DNA of 59,069 nucleotides from NCBI RefSeq assembly GCF_900112185.1, contig NZ_FOKP01000033.1, positions 1 through 59,069 of the forward strand, given 5' to 3'. The position numbers were made by a program, and so were the translations under genes. The stretch's first letter is position 1. Each line of letters begins with the position of its first letter. The DNA is from Allobosea sp. CRIB-10 (GTDB taxonomy: Bacteria > Pseudomonadota > Alphaproteobacteria > Rhizobiales > Beijerinckiaceae). The notes beneath the pieces were generated by a model, which was not told the DNA's origin, did not search any database, and worked only from the letters and a program-made list of their open reading frames with translations. This document shows positions 45,085 through 54,192 of the stretch, in pieces.

Positions 45085-45861
45085 ATGAGCGATTTCGACC
45101 GCAACGCTCAGGTCTGGGGCGCCGGCCGCGCCCAGCAGACCAGCGCCGTCGAGGTGGACCAGGGCCTGCGCTCGTTCATGCTCGGCGTCTACAACAACAT
45201 GAGCATCGGCCTGGCCATCACCGGCCTGATGGCGATCGGCATCTCCATGCTGGCGATCGCCGGCTACTCGCCTTCGGGCAAGGTCACCGCGCTGACGCCG
45301 CTCGGCCAGGCGCTCTACCTCAGCCCGCTGAAGTGGGTGGTGATGCTGGCGCCGCTGGCCTTCATCTTCTTCTTCTCGTTCAAGGCCGAGAGCATGAGCT
45401 CCTCGACCGCCCGTGCCATGTTCTTCGCCTTCGCGGCGGTGATGGGCATCTCGCTGTCGTCGATCTTCGTGGTCTTCACCGGTGAATCGATCGCCAAGGT
45501 GTTCTTCATCACCGCGGCCTCCTTCGCTGGCCTGAGCCTGTTCGGCTACACCACGAAGAAGTCGCTGTCGGGCATCGGCTCGTTCCTGATCATGGGCCTG
45601 ATCGGCCTGGTGATCGCCTCGGTCGTGAACATCTTCCTGGCGTCGAGCGCGCTCTCCTTCGCCATCTCGGTGATCGGCGTGCTGGTCTTCGCCGGCCTGA
45701 CCGCCTGGGATACGCAGCGCCTGAAGGAAATGTACCTGTACTCGGACCTCGACTCCGAGTCGGCCGCGAAGCTCTCGGTGAACGGCGCCCTGTCGCTCTA
45801 CCTGAACTTCGTCAACATGTTCCAGATGCTGCTCTCGCTCTTCGGCTCCAAGCAGGAGTGA
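45085..45861 (+). CDS. Bax inhibitor-1 / YccA family membrane protein
   Basis: A 258-residue protein with seven predicted helices after a soluble N-terminus of about 35 residues. The BI-1 family end FAGLTAWDTQRLKEMY and the acidic pore-region residues are present. Bacterial members behave as calcium leak channels or modulators of FtsH proteolysis. The start is supported by AAGGGGAA upstream. A strong terminator follows. Confidence 0.93.
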   Translation: MSDFDRNAQVWGAGRAQQTSAVEVDQGLRSFMLGVYNNMSIGLAITGLMAIGISMLAIAGYSPSGKVTALTPLGQALYLSPLKWVVMLAPLAFIFFFSFKAESMSSSTARAMFFAFAAVMGISLSSIFVVFTGESIAKVFFITAASFAGLSLFGYTTKKSLSGIGSFLIMGLIGLVIASVVNIFLASSALSFAISVIGVLVFAGLTAWDTQRLKEMYLYSDLDSESAAKLSVNGALSLYLNFVNMFQMLLSLFGSKQE

Positions 45862-45887
45862 GTCGGGCGACAGCCTAGGAAATACGA

Positions 45888-45916
45888 AGCCCCGGCCTCA
45901 CGGCCGGGGCTTTTTT
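45888..45916 (+). terminator. Intrinsic terminator of the Bax-inhibitor gene
   Basis: AGCCCCGGCC (45888-45897) pairs with GGCCGGGGCT (45902-45911) around a four-base loop and is followed by six T residues. Confidence 0.92.
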
Positions 45917-45971
45917 GTTGGGCCGGTCGATGCGTCGTCAGATGCGTCGTCAATGGCTGACAAAAGCGCGA

Positions 45972-46119
45972 GTCGTCCCGGGCGTAGCGAAGCGAAGACC
46001 CGGCCCCCATGCCGGAACCTCAGTCGGCAAGGCTCCGGAATGGATCCCGGATCGGCGCCGCGGAGCCTGTCCTTCGGCCGGCCAAAGGCCGGACCCGAGG
46101 GCGGCTTGTCCGGGATGCC
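45972..46119. repeat. Palindromic repeat element, copy E (between convergent genes)
   Basis: It begins GTCGTCCCGGGCGTAGCGAAG and ends GCGGCTTGTCCGGGATG. It has the same outer design as 32368-32480, plus an extra internal palindrome around CCGGCCAAAGGCCGG. It lies after the Bax-inhibitor terminator, before the convergent DUF2794 gene. Confidence 0.7.
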
Positions 46120-46156
46120 CCAAAAACCAACGGCTCGCCAATGACCGCCGCCGATC

Positions 46157-46522
46157 TCAGTTGACCACGCTCAACCGCTTGTCGAGCACCTTGAGCACCC
46201 GCCCGAGCTCGGCACCGCGCTTCAGGATCAGCCCCGTCGCGGTCACCACCGAATAGGCGCCCTGGCGCCGGGCCAGCGACGGATCCTTGACGATCCGGTA
46301 AAGCGGCACCTCGGCCGTGCGCCGAAAGACCGAGAACTGCGCCTTGTCGCGCAGGAAATCGATGGCGTAGTCGCGCCATTCGCCGGCCGCGACCATGCGG
46401 CCATAGAGGTTGAACAGCTCGTTCAGCTCGCGCCGATCGAAGGTGACCGAGGAGGGCGCGGCAGCCGGAAAGGCGACGACCGCGCCCGCTCGCTGACCTG
46501 GCGGAGTTTCGCTTTCGCTCAT
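46157..46522 (-). CDS. DUF2794 family protein
   Basis: A 121-residue soluble protein typical of alphaproteobacteria: VTFDRRELNELFNLYGRMVA, WRDYAIDF and LYRIVKDPSLARRQGAYSVV. No catalytic residues or function are known for the family. It is convergent with the Bax-inhibitor gene. Confidence 0.87.
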   Translation of the reverse strand: MSESETPPGQRAGAVVAFPAAAPSSVTFDRRELNELFNLYGRMVAAGEWRDYAIDFLRDKAQFSVFRRTAEVPLYRIVKDPSLARRQGAYSVVTATGLILKRGAELGRVLKVLDKRLSVVN

Positions 46523-46659
46523 CGCGCCTCCTGTTCGTTACCGGCGATTATCCGGCAAGGGATGATGCGCCCGCCCTCCGGCGCTGGCAAGGGCGCTGCA
46601 AGACAGATTGATGACGACCCCATCGCGATCATCAGTCTTGCCGCGATTGCCATGATTTC

Positions 46660-46836
46660 GCCGCGCTTGCGCCAAGCGAGCGCCCCGTTGCGGCGCTCAA
46701 CTCCGAATCGTTGCCTCGACGGCCCGGCCTGTCCGGTTCCGGACACGTCAGCCCCCCAGCCCCTCCGGCGCTGCGGCGGGCCGGGCCAACGAGTCGAGGC
46801 CAACTCACGGCTGGCGGTTTCCGCCGGCCGTTTTTC
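46660..46836 (+). ncRNA. Candidate structured small RNA of unknown family
   Basis: Read on the plus strand, the stretch folds into hairpins GCGC/GCGC (46663-46672) and GAGCGCC/GGCGCTC (46678-46684 with 46692-46698), then a nested domain: 46710-46719 pairs with 46794-46804 (one bulged C), 46721-46729 pairs perfectly with 46779-46787 over nine bases, and 46730-46736 pairs with 46739-46745. The interior keeps an unpaired C-rich CAGCCCCCCAGCCCCTCC segment that could face ribosome sites. It ends in a strong terminator that belongs to no annotated gene. The 5' end is approximate and no sure promoter is seen. SRP, tmRNA and RNase P signatures are absent. Confidence 0.6.
46807..46835 (+). terminator. 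Orphan intrinsic terminator on the plus strand
   Basis: ACGGCTGGCGG (46807-46817) pairs with CCGCCGGCCGT (46821-46831), with one G-T wobble and a three-base loop, followed by TTTTTCTTT. Both flanking genes are on the minus strand, so it must end another transcript. Confidence 0.85.
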
Positions 46837-46848
46837 TTTGGCTGCAAG

Positions 46849-47466
46849 TCAGCGTGACGCGCCGTGATATTCGGGATTCGGCCGCATATCGACGGCCGAG
46901 GCGATCCGATTCGACATGTTGTAGAAGGCCGCGACGGCCCCGATGTCCCAGATGTCGCGCTCGCCGAAGCCGGCCTTGCGCAGGCTCTGCCGGTCCTCCT
47001 CCTCGATCTCGTGCGGCCTTTCCGTCAGCTTCACCGAGAAATCGAGCATGGCGCGGTGACGGGCTGAGAGCTGCGCGGCGCGGTAATTCATCACCATCAT
47101 CTCGCCGAGGACGGGGTCGCCGGAGAGCTGGCGCACCGCCTGGCCATGCGCCGTCAGGCAGTAATAGCAGCGGTTCACGCTGGAGACCGCGACCGCGATC
47201 ATCTCACGCTCCAGCTTCGACAGGCCGGACGGGGCCAGCATCAGGTCGTTGTAGAAGGCGGCGAAGGCCTGAAGCTTGGCGTCGTCATGCGCATAGGCGG
47301 TGAGCACGTTCGGGACGTAGCCGAGCTTCTCCTCGCATTTGGCGAAATAGGCCTGCATCGGCTCGGAAAGCTCGGCTTGCGGCAGAGAGAGCGCCATCAC
47401 GGCGGGCGGCGCGTCCTGCTTCGCAGGCTGCTCGCCCACCATCGCTTTGTCATGCTTCTTCGTCAT
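46849..47466 (-). CDS. Peroxidase-related AhpD-like protein
   Basis: A 205-residue carboxymuconolactone decarboxylase/AhpD-fold protein. The redox site is CYYCLTAHG with Cys100, Cys103 and His107, followed by the typical DIWDIGAVAAFYNMSNRIAS. It matches the uncharacterised peroxidase-related enzyme group. The Met at 47466 is chosen, since the upstream extension has no family match. It is divergent from the glutamate dehydrogenase gene across 154 bases. Confidence 0.9.
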   Translation of the reverse strand: MTKKHDKAMVGEQPAKQDAPPAVMALSLPQAELSEPMQAYFAKCEEKLGYVPNVLTAYAHDDAKLQAFAAFYNDLMLAPSGLSKLEREMIAVAVSSVNRCYYCLTAHGQAVRQLSGDPVLGEMMVMNYRAAQLSARHRAMLDFSVKLTERPHEIEEEDRQSLRKAGFGERDIWDIGAVAAFYNMSNRIASAVDMRPNPEYHGASR

Positions 47467-47620
47467 CTCTGCACTCCTTGCGTCGATATCCGCGCGGATC
47501 GGGCACGACTTGCCGCGTCCGCGCCATATTGGTGCAATCTGGCTGCTGGCATCCGACGAAAGTTGCAGCAGCCGGTGAGCTATGTCATCGCTTCGGCAAA
47601 ATAGCAGGGGGAAGAAGACT

Positions 47621-50600
47621 ATGGCCAAGCGCGAAGCGAATGCCACGGCTGCAGCCGTCACCGCGATCGAGGCTGCTGCCCGCGAGCTCGGTTCGGCGAT
47701 GCCCGCAGACTTCCCCAAGCTGCTCTATGGCCGCACCGTCGCCGAGGATCTCGTTGCGCTGCCACCGGAACTGCTCGTTCGTGCCGCCGATGCCGCCTAT
47801 GCCCATCTGAGCGGCAAGCGCAAACCCGGCGAGCCCAATCTGCGCTTCCGCGACGAGGCGGTGAAGCAGGACGGGCGCGAGCGCCAGATCACGATCCTCG
47901 AGGTCGTCAACGACAACAAGCCGTTCCTGCTCGATTCGACCCTGGCCGAGCTGAGCGAGCAGGGCTACGAGCCGCGCCTCGTCGCTCACCCGATCCTCGC
48001 CGTGGTGCGCAAGGACGACGGCACCTTCCAGTCGCTCGCCGGCGAGGCCTCCGGCCGCGCCGTCGAAGGCACCCGCCGCGAGAGCCTGATCCATATCCAT
48101 CTCGACCGGATCGACACCGCCGAGGCGCGCGAGCGGCTCGCCGCCGGCCTCGCCCGCGTCTATGTCGATGTCGGCCTCGCCGTCGACGACTGGGCCGCGA
48201 TGCGCGGGCGAATCACCGAGGTGATCCAGTCCTACCGCGCCAATCCGCCGCCGCTGCCTGAGGACGAGGTCACCGAGGCCCTGAACTTCCTCGAATGGAT
48301 CGCCAGCGACAACTTCACCCTGCTCGGCGTGCGCGCCTATCGCTTCGCCGGCGGCGACACTGCTGCCGACCCGGTCGATTCCTCCGGTCTCGGCATCCTG
48401 CGCGACCCCGATGTCCGGGTGCTGCGCAAGAATCGCGAGCTCGTCGTGATGACGCCGGAGATCCGCGCCTTCCTGGCCAAGCCGCAGGCGCTGATCATCA
48501 CCAAGGCCAACGTCAAGAGCCGTGTCCACCGCCGCGTCCATCTCGACTATGTCGGCGTCAAGCTCTTCACCCCCGACGGCCGCCTCGACGGCGAATTGCG
48601 CATCGTCGGCCTGCTCACCTCGAACGCCTATACCGGCAGCGCCCGCTCGATCCCCTATCTGCGCCTCAAGGTCGCGCGCGTGCTCAAGAGCACCGGCTTC
48701 GACCCGTCGAGCTATTCCGGCCGCGCCCTCTACAACGTCCTCGACGCCTTCCCGCGCGACGAGCTCTTCCAGATCGATGTCGAGACGCTGGAGCGCTTCG
48801 CCCTCGACATTATGCAGCTGACCGAGCGGCCGCGCATCCGCGCGCTCGCCCGCGCCGACGAGTTCGACCGTTTCGTCTCGGCGCTCGTCTTCATCCCGAA
48901 GGACCGCTACGACACCACGGTGCGCCGGCGTGTCGGCGAGTTCCTCGCCGGCATCTACCAGGGCCGTGTCTCGGCCGCCTATCCGGCCTATCCGGAAGGG
49001 CCGCTTTCTCGCACGCACTACATCATCGGCCGGGACGAGGGCCGCACGCCCAAGGTCGACCGCAGCACGCTGGAAGCCGGCATCGCCGCGATCGTCCGCA
49101 CCTGGAGCGACGGCCTCAAGGACGCGCTCGACACGCAGAAGGCCGGCCCCGCCGCCCGCTCGCTCGCCGAGCGCTATGCCGAGGCCTTCGGCGCCGCCTA
49201 TCGCGAGCGCTATTCGGCCGAGGATGCGCTGGTCGACGTCGACATGCTGCAGAAGCTGTCGGATGAGCGCCCGCGCGCGGTCAATCTCTACCGCCGCGAG
49301 GGCGACGGAGCGACCCGCGCCAACCTCAAGCTGTTCTCGCGCGGCGCCGCGATCTCGCTCTCCGAGCGCGTGCCGATGCTGGAGAACATGGGCTTCCGCG
49401 TCGTCAACGAGCGCACCTTCAACATCACCCCCCAGCAGAATGGCGGGGCGGGCAACGACACCCGCGTCTGGCTGCACGACATGACGCTGGAGCGCGCCAG
49501 CGGCGGCGAGATCGATATCGAGAACCTCGATCCGACGATCGAGGCGGCGCTGATGGCGCAGTTCCGCGGCCTCACCGAATCCGACCGCTTCGACCAGCTC
49601 GTCCTCGCCGCCGGCCTCGCCTGGCGCGAGGCGGCGCTGCTGCGGGCGCTCGGCCGCTATCTGCGCCAGGTTGGCGCGCCCTATGCACAGGACTACATCG
49701 CCGACGCGCTGACCCGCCATTCGAGTATCGCCACCGGGCTGGTGAAGCTCTTCGTCGCGAAATTCGATCCGCATCTCTCCGAGAAGAAGCGCGCCGAGCA
49801 GATGAAGGCCGAGCGCGAGCGCATCGAAGCCGCCCTCGCCGACGTCACCAGCCTCGACGAGGACCGCATCCTACGCCGCTTCGTCAACCTGATCGACGCG
49901 ACGCTGCGCACCAACTTCTTCCAGATCGGTCCCGACGGGCATCCGCGCGGCACGATCTCGTTCAAGCTCGCCTCCGGCCAGGTCGACGGCATGCCGCTGC
50001 CGCGCCCGCTCTACGAGATCTTCGTCTATTCGCCGCGCGTCGAAGGCATCCACATGCGCTTCGGCAAGGTCGCGCGCGGTGGCCTGCGCTGGTCGGACCG
50101 GCCGCAGGATTTCCGCACCGAGGTGCTCGGGCTGGTTAAGGCCCAGCAGGTCAAGAACGCCGTCATCGTCCCCGTCGGCGCCAAGGGCGGTTTTGTGCCC
50201 AAGCAGCTGCCGCCGGCGAGCGACCGTCAGGCCTGGCTGGCCGAAGGCACCGAGAGCTATCGCATCTTCATCCGGACCTTGCTTGAGCTCACCGATAATC
50301 TCGACGGCGAGACGATCGTCCCGCCGCCGGACACGGTCCGTCATGACGGTGACGATCCCTATCTCGTCGTCGCCGCCGACAAAGGCACCGCGACCTTCTC
50401 CGACACCGCCAACGCGCTCTCGGCCGAGAAGCATCACTGGCTCGGCGACGCCTTCGCCTCGGGCGGCTCGCAGGGCTACGACCACAAGGGCATGGGCATC
50501 ACCGCCCGCGGCGCCTGGGAGGCGGTGAAGCGGCATTTCCGCGAGATGGATGTCGACATCCAGACGACGCCCTTCACCGTCGCCGGCGTCGGCGACATGT

Positions 50601-52459
50601 CCGGCGACGTCTTCGGCAACGGCATGCTGCTCTCGCCGGCGATCAAGCTTGTCGCCGCCTTCGACCATCGCGACATCTTCCTCGACCCCAATCCCGATTC
50701 GGCCAAGAGCCTGGCCGAACGCCAGCGTATTTTCGCCCTGCCGCGTTCATCCTGGGCCGATTACGACAAGTCGCTGATCTCGAAGGGCGGCGGCATCTTC
50801 TCACGCCAGGCCAAGAGCATCGCGCTCTCGCCCGAAGCCCAACAGGCGCTCGGCTTCGACAAGGCGCAGGTCACCCCGGCCGAGCTGATGACCGCGATCC
50901 TGAAGGCGCCGGTCGACCTGCTCTGGTTCGGCGGCATCGGCACCTATATCCGCGCCAGCGACGAGAGCGACGCCCAGGTCGGCGATCGCGCCAATGACGC
51001 GATCCGCGTCACCGGCTCCGATCTGCGCGCCAAGGTGATCGGCGAGGGCGCCAATCTCGGCGCGACCCAGCGCGGCCGCATCGAGGCGGCCCGCAACGGC
51101 GTGCGGCTCAATACCGACGCGATCGACAACTCGGCTGGCGTCAACACCTCCGACGTCGAGGTCAACATCAAGATCGCGCTCGCCGACCCTGTCCGCGACG
51201 GTCGCCTGCCCGAGAAGAAGCGCAACGCTTTGCTGGCTGAGATGACCGACGAAGTCGGCCTGCTCGTCCTGCGCAACAACTACCTGCAGACGCTGGCGCT
51301 CTCGCTGACCGAGGCGCAGGGCATCCAGGCGACGCCGCATCTGCGCCGGCTGATGGTCCAGCTCGAGGAGGATGGCCGGCTCGACCGCGGCGTCGAGTAT
51401 CTGCCGTCGGACGCCGTGCTGATCGAGCGCGAAAAGCGCGGCGAAGGCCTGACCCGGCCGGAGCTCGCCGTGCTCCTCGCCTATGCCAAGCTCGCCCTGC
51501 ACGACGCGCTGCTCGAATCGGCGATCCCCGACGACCCCTATCTCAAGAGCGAGCTCATCCGCTATTTCCCGCAGCCGCTGCGCGAGGGCTATGGCAAGGA
51601 GATCGCCGGCCACAGGCTGCGCCGCGAGATCGTCGCGACGCAGCTCGCCAACGCCATCATCAATCGCGGCGGCCCGGCCATCGTCTCGACGCTGGCCGAC
51701 CAGACCCGCGCCGAGGCGCCGGCGATCGCGGCGGCCTATGCCGTCGCCCGCGATGCCTTCGACCTGATCACGCTGAACGGTGCCATCGACGCGCTCGACG
51801 CCAAACTGCCGGGTAAGACCCAGACCGGGCTCTATGCCGCCGCGCAGGAGCTGGTCGTCGACCGGATGCGCTGGTTCCTGCGCCGTGGCGTCGCCAAGCC
51901 CGGCGCGATCGAGCAGACCGTGGCGCACTACGCCAAGGGCGTCGCGGCGCTGGAGGGCGCACTCACCGAATTGCTACCGGAAGCGGCGGCGCAGGCGCGC
52001 AATGCCCGCATCGCCGCGCTGACAGCCGACGGCGTGCCCGAGGCACTCGCGGTGCGCGTCGCCAGCCTGCCCTGGCTCGCCGAGGCGACGGATATCGTCG
52101 ACATCGCCAGCCGGACCAAGCGCGACATCGTCGAGGTCGCCCGGATTCATTTCGGCACCGATTCGGTCTTCGGCTTCTCGACCCTGAGGTCGGCTGCCGC
52201 GGCCGTTCCCGCGACCGACGATTACGAGCGCCTCGCCCGCCAGCGCGCGGTCGAGACCCTCACCGATGCCCATGCCGGGCTGACCCAGGAGATCGCTACC
52301 GGCAAGTCGGGTCCGGACGCGCTGAAAGACTGGCTGGCGGAGCGCGGCGCCGATGCCGAGCGCACCCGTGCGACCGTCTCGGCCATTGCCATGTCGGGTC
52401 TCTCCCTGCCAAAGCTGATGGTGGCGGCCGGCATGCTGGCCGATCTGCCGCGCAAATAA
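47621..52459 (+). CDS. gdhB: Large NAD-dependent glutamate dehydrogenase (GDH-180 type)
   Basis: A 1,612-residue enzyme of the 180-kDa NAD-GDH class, which deaminates glutamate to 2-oxoglutarate. A long N-terminal regulatory half with ACT-like parts (about residues 1-700) precedes the catalytic domain, where GGLRWSDRPQDFRTEVLGL and VPVGAKGGFVPK (about 835-865) hold substrate-binding residues; GVGDMSGDVFGNGM lies near 990 and the NAD-binding part follows. The ATG at 47621 has a GGGGGAAGAAG stretch before it. The gene feeds ammonia metabolism, which fits glnK-amtB 3 kb away. Confidence 0.95.
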   Translation: MAKREANATAAAVTAIEAAARELGSAMPADFPKLLYGRTVAEDLVALPPELLVRAADAAYAHLSGKRKPGEPNLRFRDEAVKQDGRERQITILEVVNDNKPFLLDSTLAELSEQGYEPRLVAHPILAVVRKDDGTFQSLAGEASGRAVEGTRRESLIHIHLDRIDTAEARERLAAGLARVYVDVGLAVDDWAAMRGRITEVIQSYRANPPPLPEDEVTEALNFLEWIASDNFTLLGVRAYRFAGGDTAADPVDSSGLGILRDPDVRVLRKNRELVVMTPEIRAFLAKPQALIITKANVKSRVHRRVHLDYVGVKLFTPDGRLDGELRIVGLLTSNAYTGSARSIPYLRLKVARVLKSTGFDPSSYSGRALYNVLDAFPRDELFQIDVETLERFALDIMQLTERPRIRALARADEFDRFVSALVFIPKDRYDTTVRRRVGEFLAGIYQGRVSAAYPAYPEGPLSRTHYIIGRDEGRTPKVDRSTLEAGIAAIVRTWSDGLKDALDTQKAGPAARSLAERYAEAFGAAYRERYSAEDALVDVDMLQKLSDERPRAVNLYRREGDGATRANLKLFSRGAAISLSERVPMLENMGFRVVNERTFNITPQQNGGAGNDTRVWLHDMTLERASGGEIDIENLDPTIEAALMAQFRGLTESDRFDQLVLAAGLAWREAALLRALGRYLRQVGAPYAQDYIADALTRHSSIATGLVKLFVAKFDPHLSEKKRAEQMKAERERIEAALADVTSLDEDRILRRFVNLIDATLRTNFFQIGPDGHPRGTISFKLASGQVDGMPLPRPLYEIFVYSPRVEGIHMRFGKVARGGLRWSDRPQDFRTEVLGLVKAQQVKNAVIVPVGAKGGFVPKQLPPASDRQAWLAEGTESYRIFIRTLLELTDNLDGETIVPPPDTVRHDGDDPYLVVAADKGTATFSDTANALSAEKHHWLGDAFASGGSQGYDHKGMGITARGAWEAVKRHFREMDVDIQTTPFTVAGVGDMSGDVFGNGMLLSPAIKLVAAFDHRDIFLDPNPDSAKSLAERQRIFALPRSSWADYDKSLISKGGGIFSRQAKSIALSPEAQQALGFDKAQVTPAELMTAILKAPVDLLWFGGIGTYIRASDESDAQVGDRANDAIRVTGSDLRAKVIGEGANLGATQRGRIEAARNGVRLNTDAIDNSAGVNTSDVEVNIKIALADPVRDGRLPEKKRNALLAEMTDEVGLLVLRNNYLQTLALSLTEAQGIQATPHLRRLMVQLEEDGRLDRGVEYLPSDAVLIEREKRGEGLTRPELAVLLAYAKLALHDALLESAIPDDPYLKSELIRYFPQPLREGYGKEIAGHRLRREIVATQLANAIINRGGPAIVSTLADQTRAEAPAIAAAYAVARDAFDLITLNGAIDALDAKLPGKTQTGLYAAAQELVVDRMRWFLRRGVAKPGAIEQTVAHYAKGVAALEGALTELLPEAAAQARNARIAALTADGVPEALAVRVASLPWLAEATDIVDIASRTKRDIVEVARIHFGTDSVFGFSTLRSAAAAVPATDDYERLARQRAVETLTDAHAGLTQEIATGKSGPDALKDWLAERGADAERTRATVSAIAMSGLSLPKLMVAAGMLADLPRK

Positions 52460-52479
52460 GGTCTGGAGAGAGTTTGACG

Positions 52480-52689
52480 ATGAACGCGGACGAGGAAAGC
52501 ATGGTGCCGGCGGCGACCCGGATCGACCCGAAGCTGCTGGAGATCCTCGTCTGTCCGATCAGCAAGGCGACGCTGGAATACGATGCAGCACGTCAGGAGC
52601 TGATCAGCCGCGCCGCCAAGCTGGCCTACCCGATCCGCGACGGAATCCCGATCATGCTGCCGGAAGAGGCGCGGCAGCTGGAGGGGTAG
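52480..52689 (+). CDS. Trm112-like protein (UPF0434/YcaR)
   Basis: A 69-residue protein of the Trm112/UPF0434 family: LLEILVCPISKATLEYD and AYPIRDGIPIMLPEEAR are diagnostic. Of the usual zinc cysteines only one is kept, as in many bacterial members. Eukaryotic Trm112 activates methyltransferases; the bacterial role is unsettled. A TTG at 52474 is an alternative start with better ribosome-site spacing. It follows the dehydrogenase gene after 20 bases. Confidence 0.9.
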   Translation: MNADEESMVPAATRIDPKLLEILVCPISKATLEYDAARQELISRAAKLAYPIRDGIPIMLPEEARQLEG

Positions 52690-52706
52690 TGCCGGTAGTG
52701 CTGCGC

Positions 52707-52812
52707 GTCATTCTCGGGCGAAGCGAAGCGCAGACCCGAGAATCTCATGACGAGGGAGTGCCGCTTCGAGCCTCTTCCGGCCTGAGATGCTCGGGTCAAG
52801 CCCGAGTATGAC
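52707..52812. repeat. Palindromic repeat element, copy F (between convergent genes)
   Basis: It begins GTCATTCTCGGGCGAAGCGA and ends with a GATGCTCGGG...CCCGAG palindrome and TATGAC. It is the long form of the element at 26103-26177, in opposite orientation. It fills the gap between the Trm112-like gene and the convergent hydroxylase gene. Confidence 0.8.
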
Positions 52813-52821
52813 TGGTAGTGC

Positions 52822-54072
52822 CTACAGCATCTCGCCCTTGAGCAGCCGCGGCGTCGGCCCGGCGAGCCCGGCCGCCTCGCGAATGAAGAAGCGCTTCAGC
52901 CCCGGCATGCGCTCGACCAGGCCGAGGCCGAGATCGCGCGCCAATCGCAACGGCGTCGAATCGTTCGAGAATAGCCTGTTGAGCCCGTCGGTGACGACCC
53001 CCATGGCGACAGTGTCGAAGCGCCGGCCCTTCTCATAGGTTTCCAGCACCTCCGAACCGCCGACATCGAGGCCGAGCCGGGCGGCATCGACGATCGCCTC
53101 GGCCAGCGCCGCCACGTCCTTCAGCCCGAGATTGAGCCCCTGGCCGGCGATCGGATGGATGACATGCGCGGCGTCGCCGAGCAGCGCCAGCCGCTCGCCA
53201 ACAAAACGGCGCGCCACTCCGAAAGAGAGCGGATAGGCGCCCGGACGGCTCTCCATGGCGATCTCGCCGAGCTCGAGGCCGAAACGGCGCTCGACCTCGA
53301 GCAGAAGATCGCTGTCGTCGAGCGCGAGCAAGGCCGGGACGTTCTCGCTGCGCTCCGTCCAGACGATCGAGGAGCGATGGCCGAGCTTGCCGCCATCCGC
53401 CAAAGGCAGGATCGCGAACGGACCCGACGGCAGGAAGTGCTCGACCGCCCGCCCCTCATGCGGCCGCTCATGGCCGATGGTCGCGACGATCCCCGATTGC
53501 GGATAGGACCAGCCGACCCAACCGATGCCGGCCTGCTCGCGCAGTTTCGAGCGGGCGCCGTCGGCCGCGACCAGCAGCGCCGCATCCAGCTTTTCGCCGT
53601 CGGCGAAGGCAATGGCGATCGTGCCATCCTCCTCCGTGCCGGAGCGGACGCCTTCGGCCCGCAGCTCGACGCCGTTCGCGCGGGCGACCTGAAGCAATGA
53701 CGCCATCAGTGCCCCGTTCTCGACCATATGGGCGAAGGGCTGGCCGGGCTCGATCTCGCCGTCGAAGGTCAGGAACACCGGCCGCACCAGATCGGGCGTC
53801 CGGCTGTCGGTGATGACCATCTCGGTCATTGGCGTCGCAGTGGCTTCCGCCAGACGCCAGATGCCGAGCGCCTCCAGCATGTTGCGCGCCGCCGCCGCAA
53901 CCGCATAGGCGCGATCGTCGGCGCGCGGCGGTCCGGCGAGCGTGGGGTCGGCGACGATCACGCGAAACCCCTCGCCCAGCGCCTGCTTCAGCGCGACCGC
54001 CAGCGTCAGCCCGGCGACGCCGCCACCGGCGATGACGATGCGCTGGCTCGCGCCCTCGGAACTTTGCGCCAT
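52822..54072 (-). CDS. UbiH/UbiF/VisC/COQ6-family FAD-dependent hydroxylase
   Basis: A 416-residue flavoprotein monooxygenase. The FAD-binding start is IVIAGGGVAGLTLAVAL (about residues 12-28), and the second FAD motif is LLGDAAHVIHPIAGQGLNLG (about 296-315). Family members hydroxylate the ubiquinone ring; which position this one modifies is not readable. The start before AQSSEGAS is chosen because the frame upstream is antisense to tesB. It is divergent from tesB with 120 bases between them. Confidence 0.9.
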   Translation of the reverse strand: MAQSSEGASQRIVIAGGGVAGLTLAVALKQALGEGFRVIVADPTLAGPPRADDRAYAVAAAARNMLEALGIWRLAEATATPMTEMVITDSRTPDLVRPVFLTFDGEIEPGQPFAHMVENGALMASLLQVARANGVELRAEGVRSGTEEDGTIAIAFADGEKLDAALLVAADGARSKLREQAGIGWVGWSYPQSGIVATIGHERPHEGRAVEHFLPSGPFAILPLADGGKLGHRSSIVWTERSENVPALLALDDSDLLLEVERRFGLELGEIAMESRPGAYPLSFGVARRFVGERLALLGDAAHVIHPIAGQGLNLGLKDVAALAEAIVDAARLGLDVGGSEVLETYEKGRRFDTVAMGVVTDGLNRLFSNDSTPLRLARDLGLGLVERMPGLKRFFIREAAGLAGPTPRLLKGEML

Positions 54073-54192
54073 GGTTGTCCTCGCATCGCGCCGCTTGACG
54101 CGGCCGGATCGCTCGTTGCTGATGCAACACTCCGCCGTCTTGCCCATAGCCGGCCCGGGCCGCAAGCCCGCGCCGCGCCGGTTTTCCAGCCG

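Larger units (their letters stand above)
46523..46848. other. Intergenic region holding a probable structured small RNA
   Basis: These 326 bases separate two minus-strand genes. A minus-strand frame (46519-46803) that overlaps the DUF2794 start lacks family features and is not accepted. The right half holds several nested stems and a plus-strand terminator, described separately; the left half (46523-46655) shows nothing clear. Confidence 0.5.

Noticed and set aside
46519..46803. Minus-strand frame ending inside the DUF2794 start, including a possible 44-residue peptide
   Set aside because: No family features; the same bases are better explained by RNA stems and a plus-strand terminator. A short leader peptide cannot be fully excluded.
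47585..49774. Minus-strand open frame of 729 codons antisense to the glutamate dehydrogenase gene
   Set aside because: Same antisense pattern; composition and lack of motifs mark it as a shadow.
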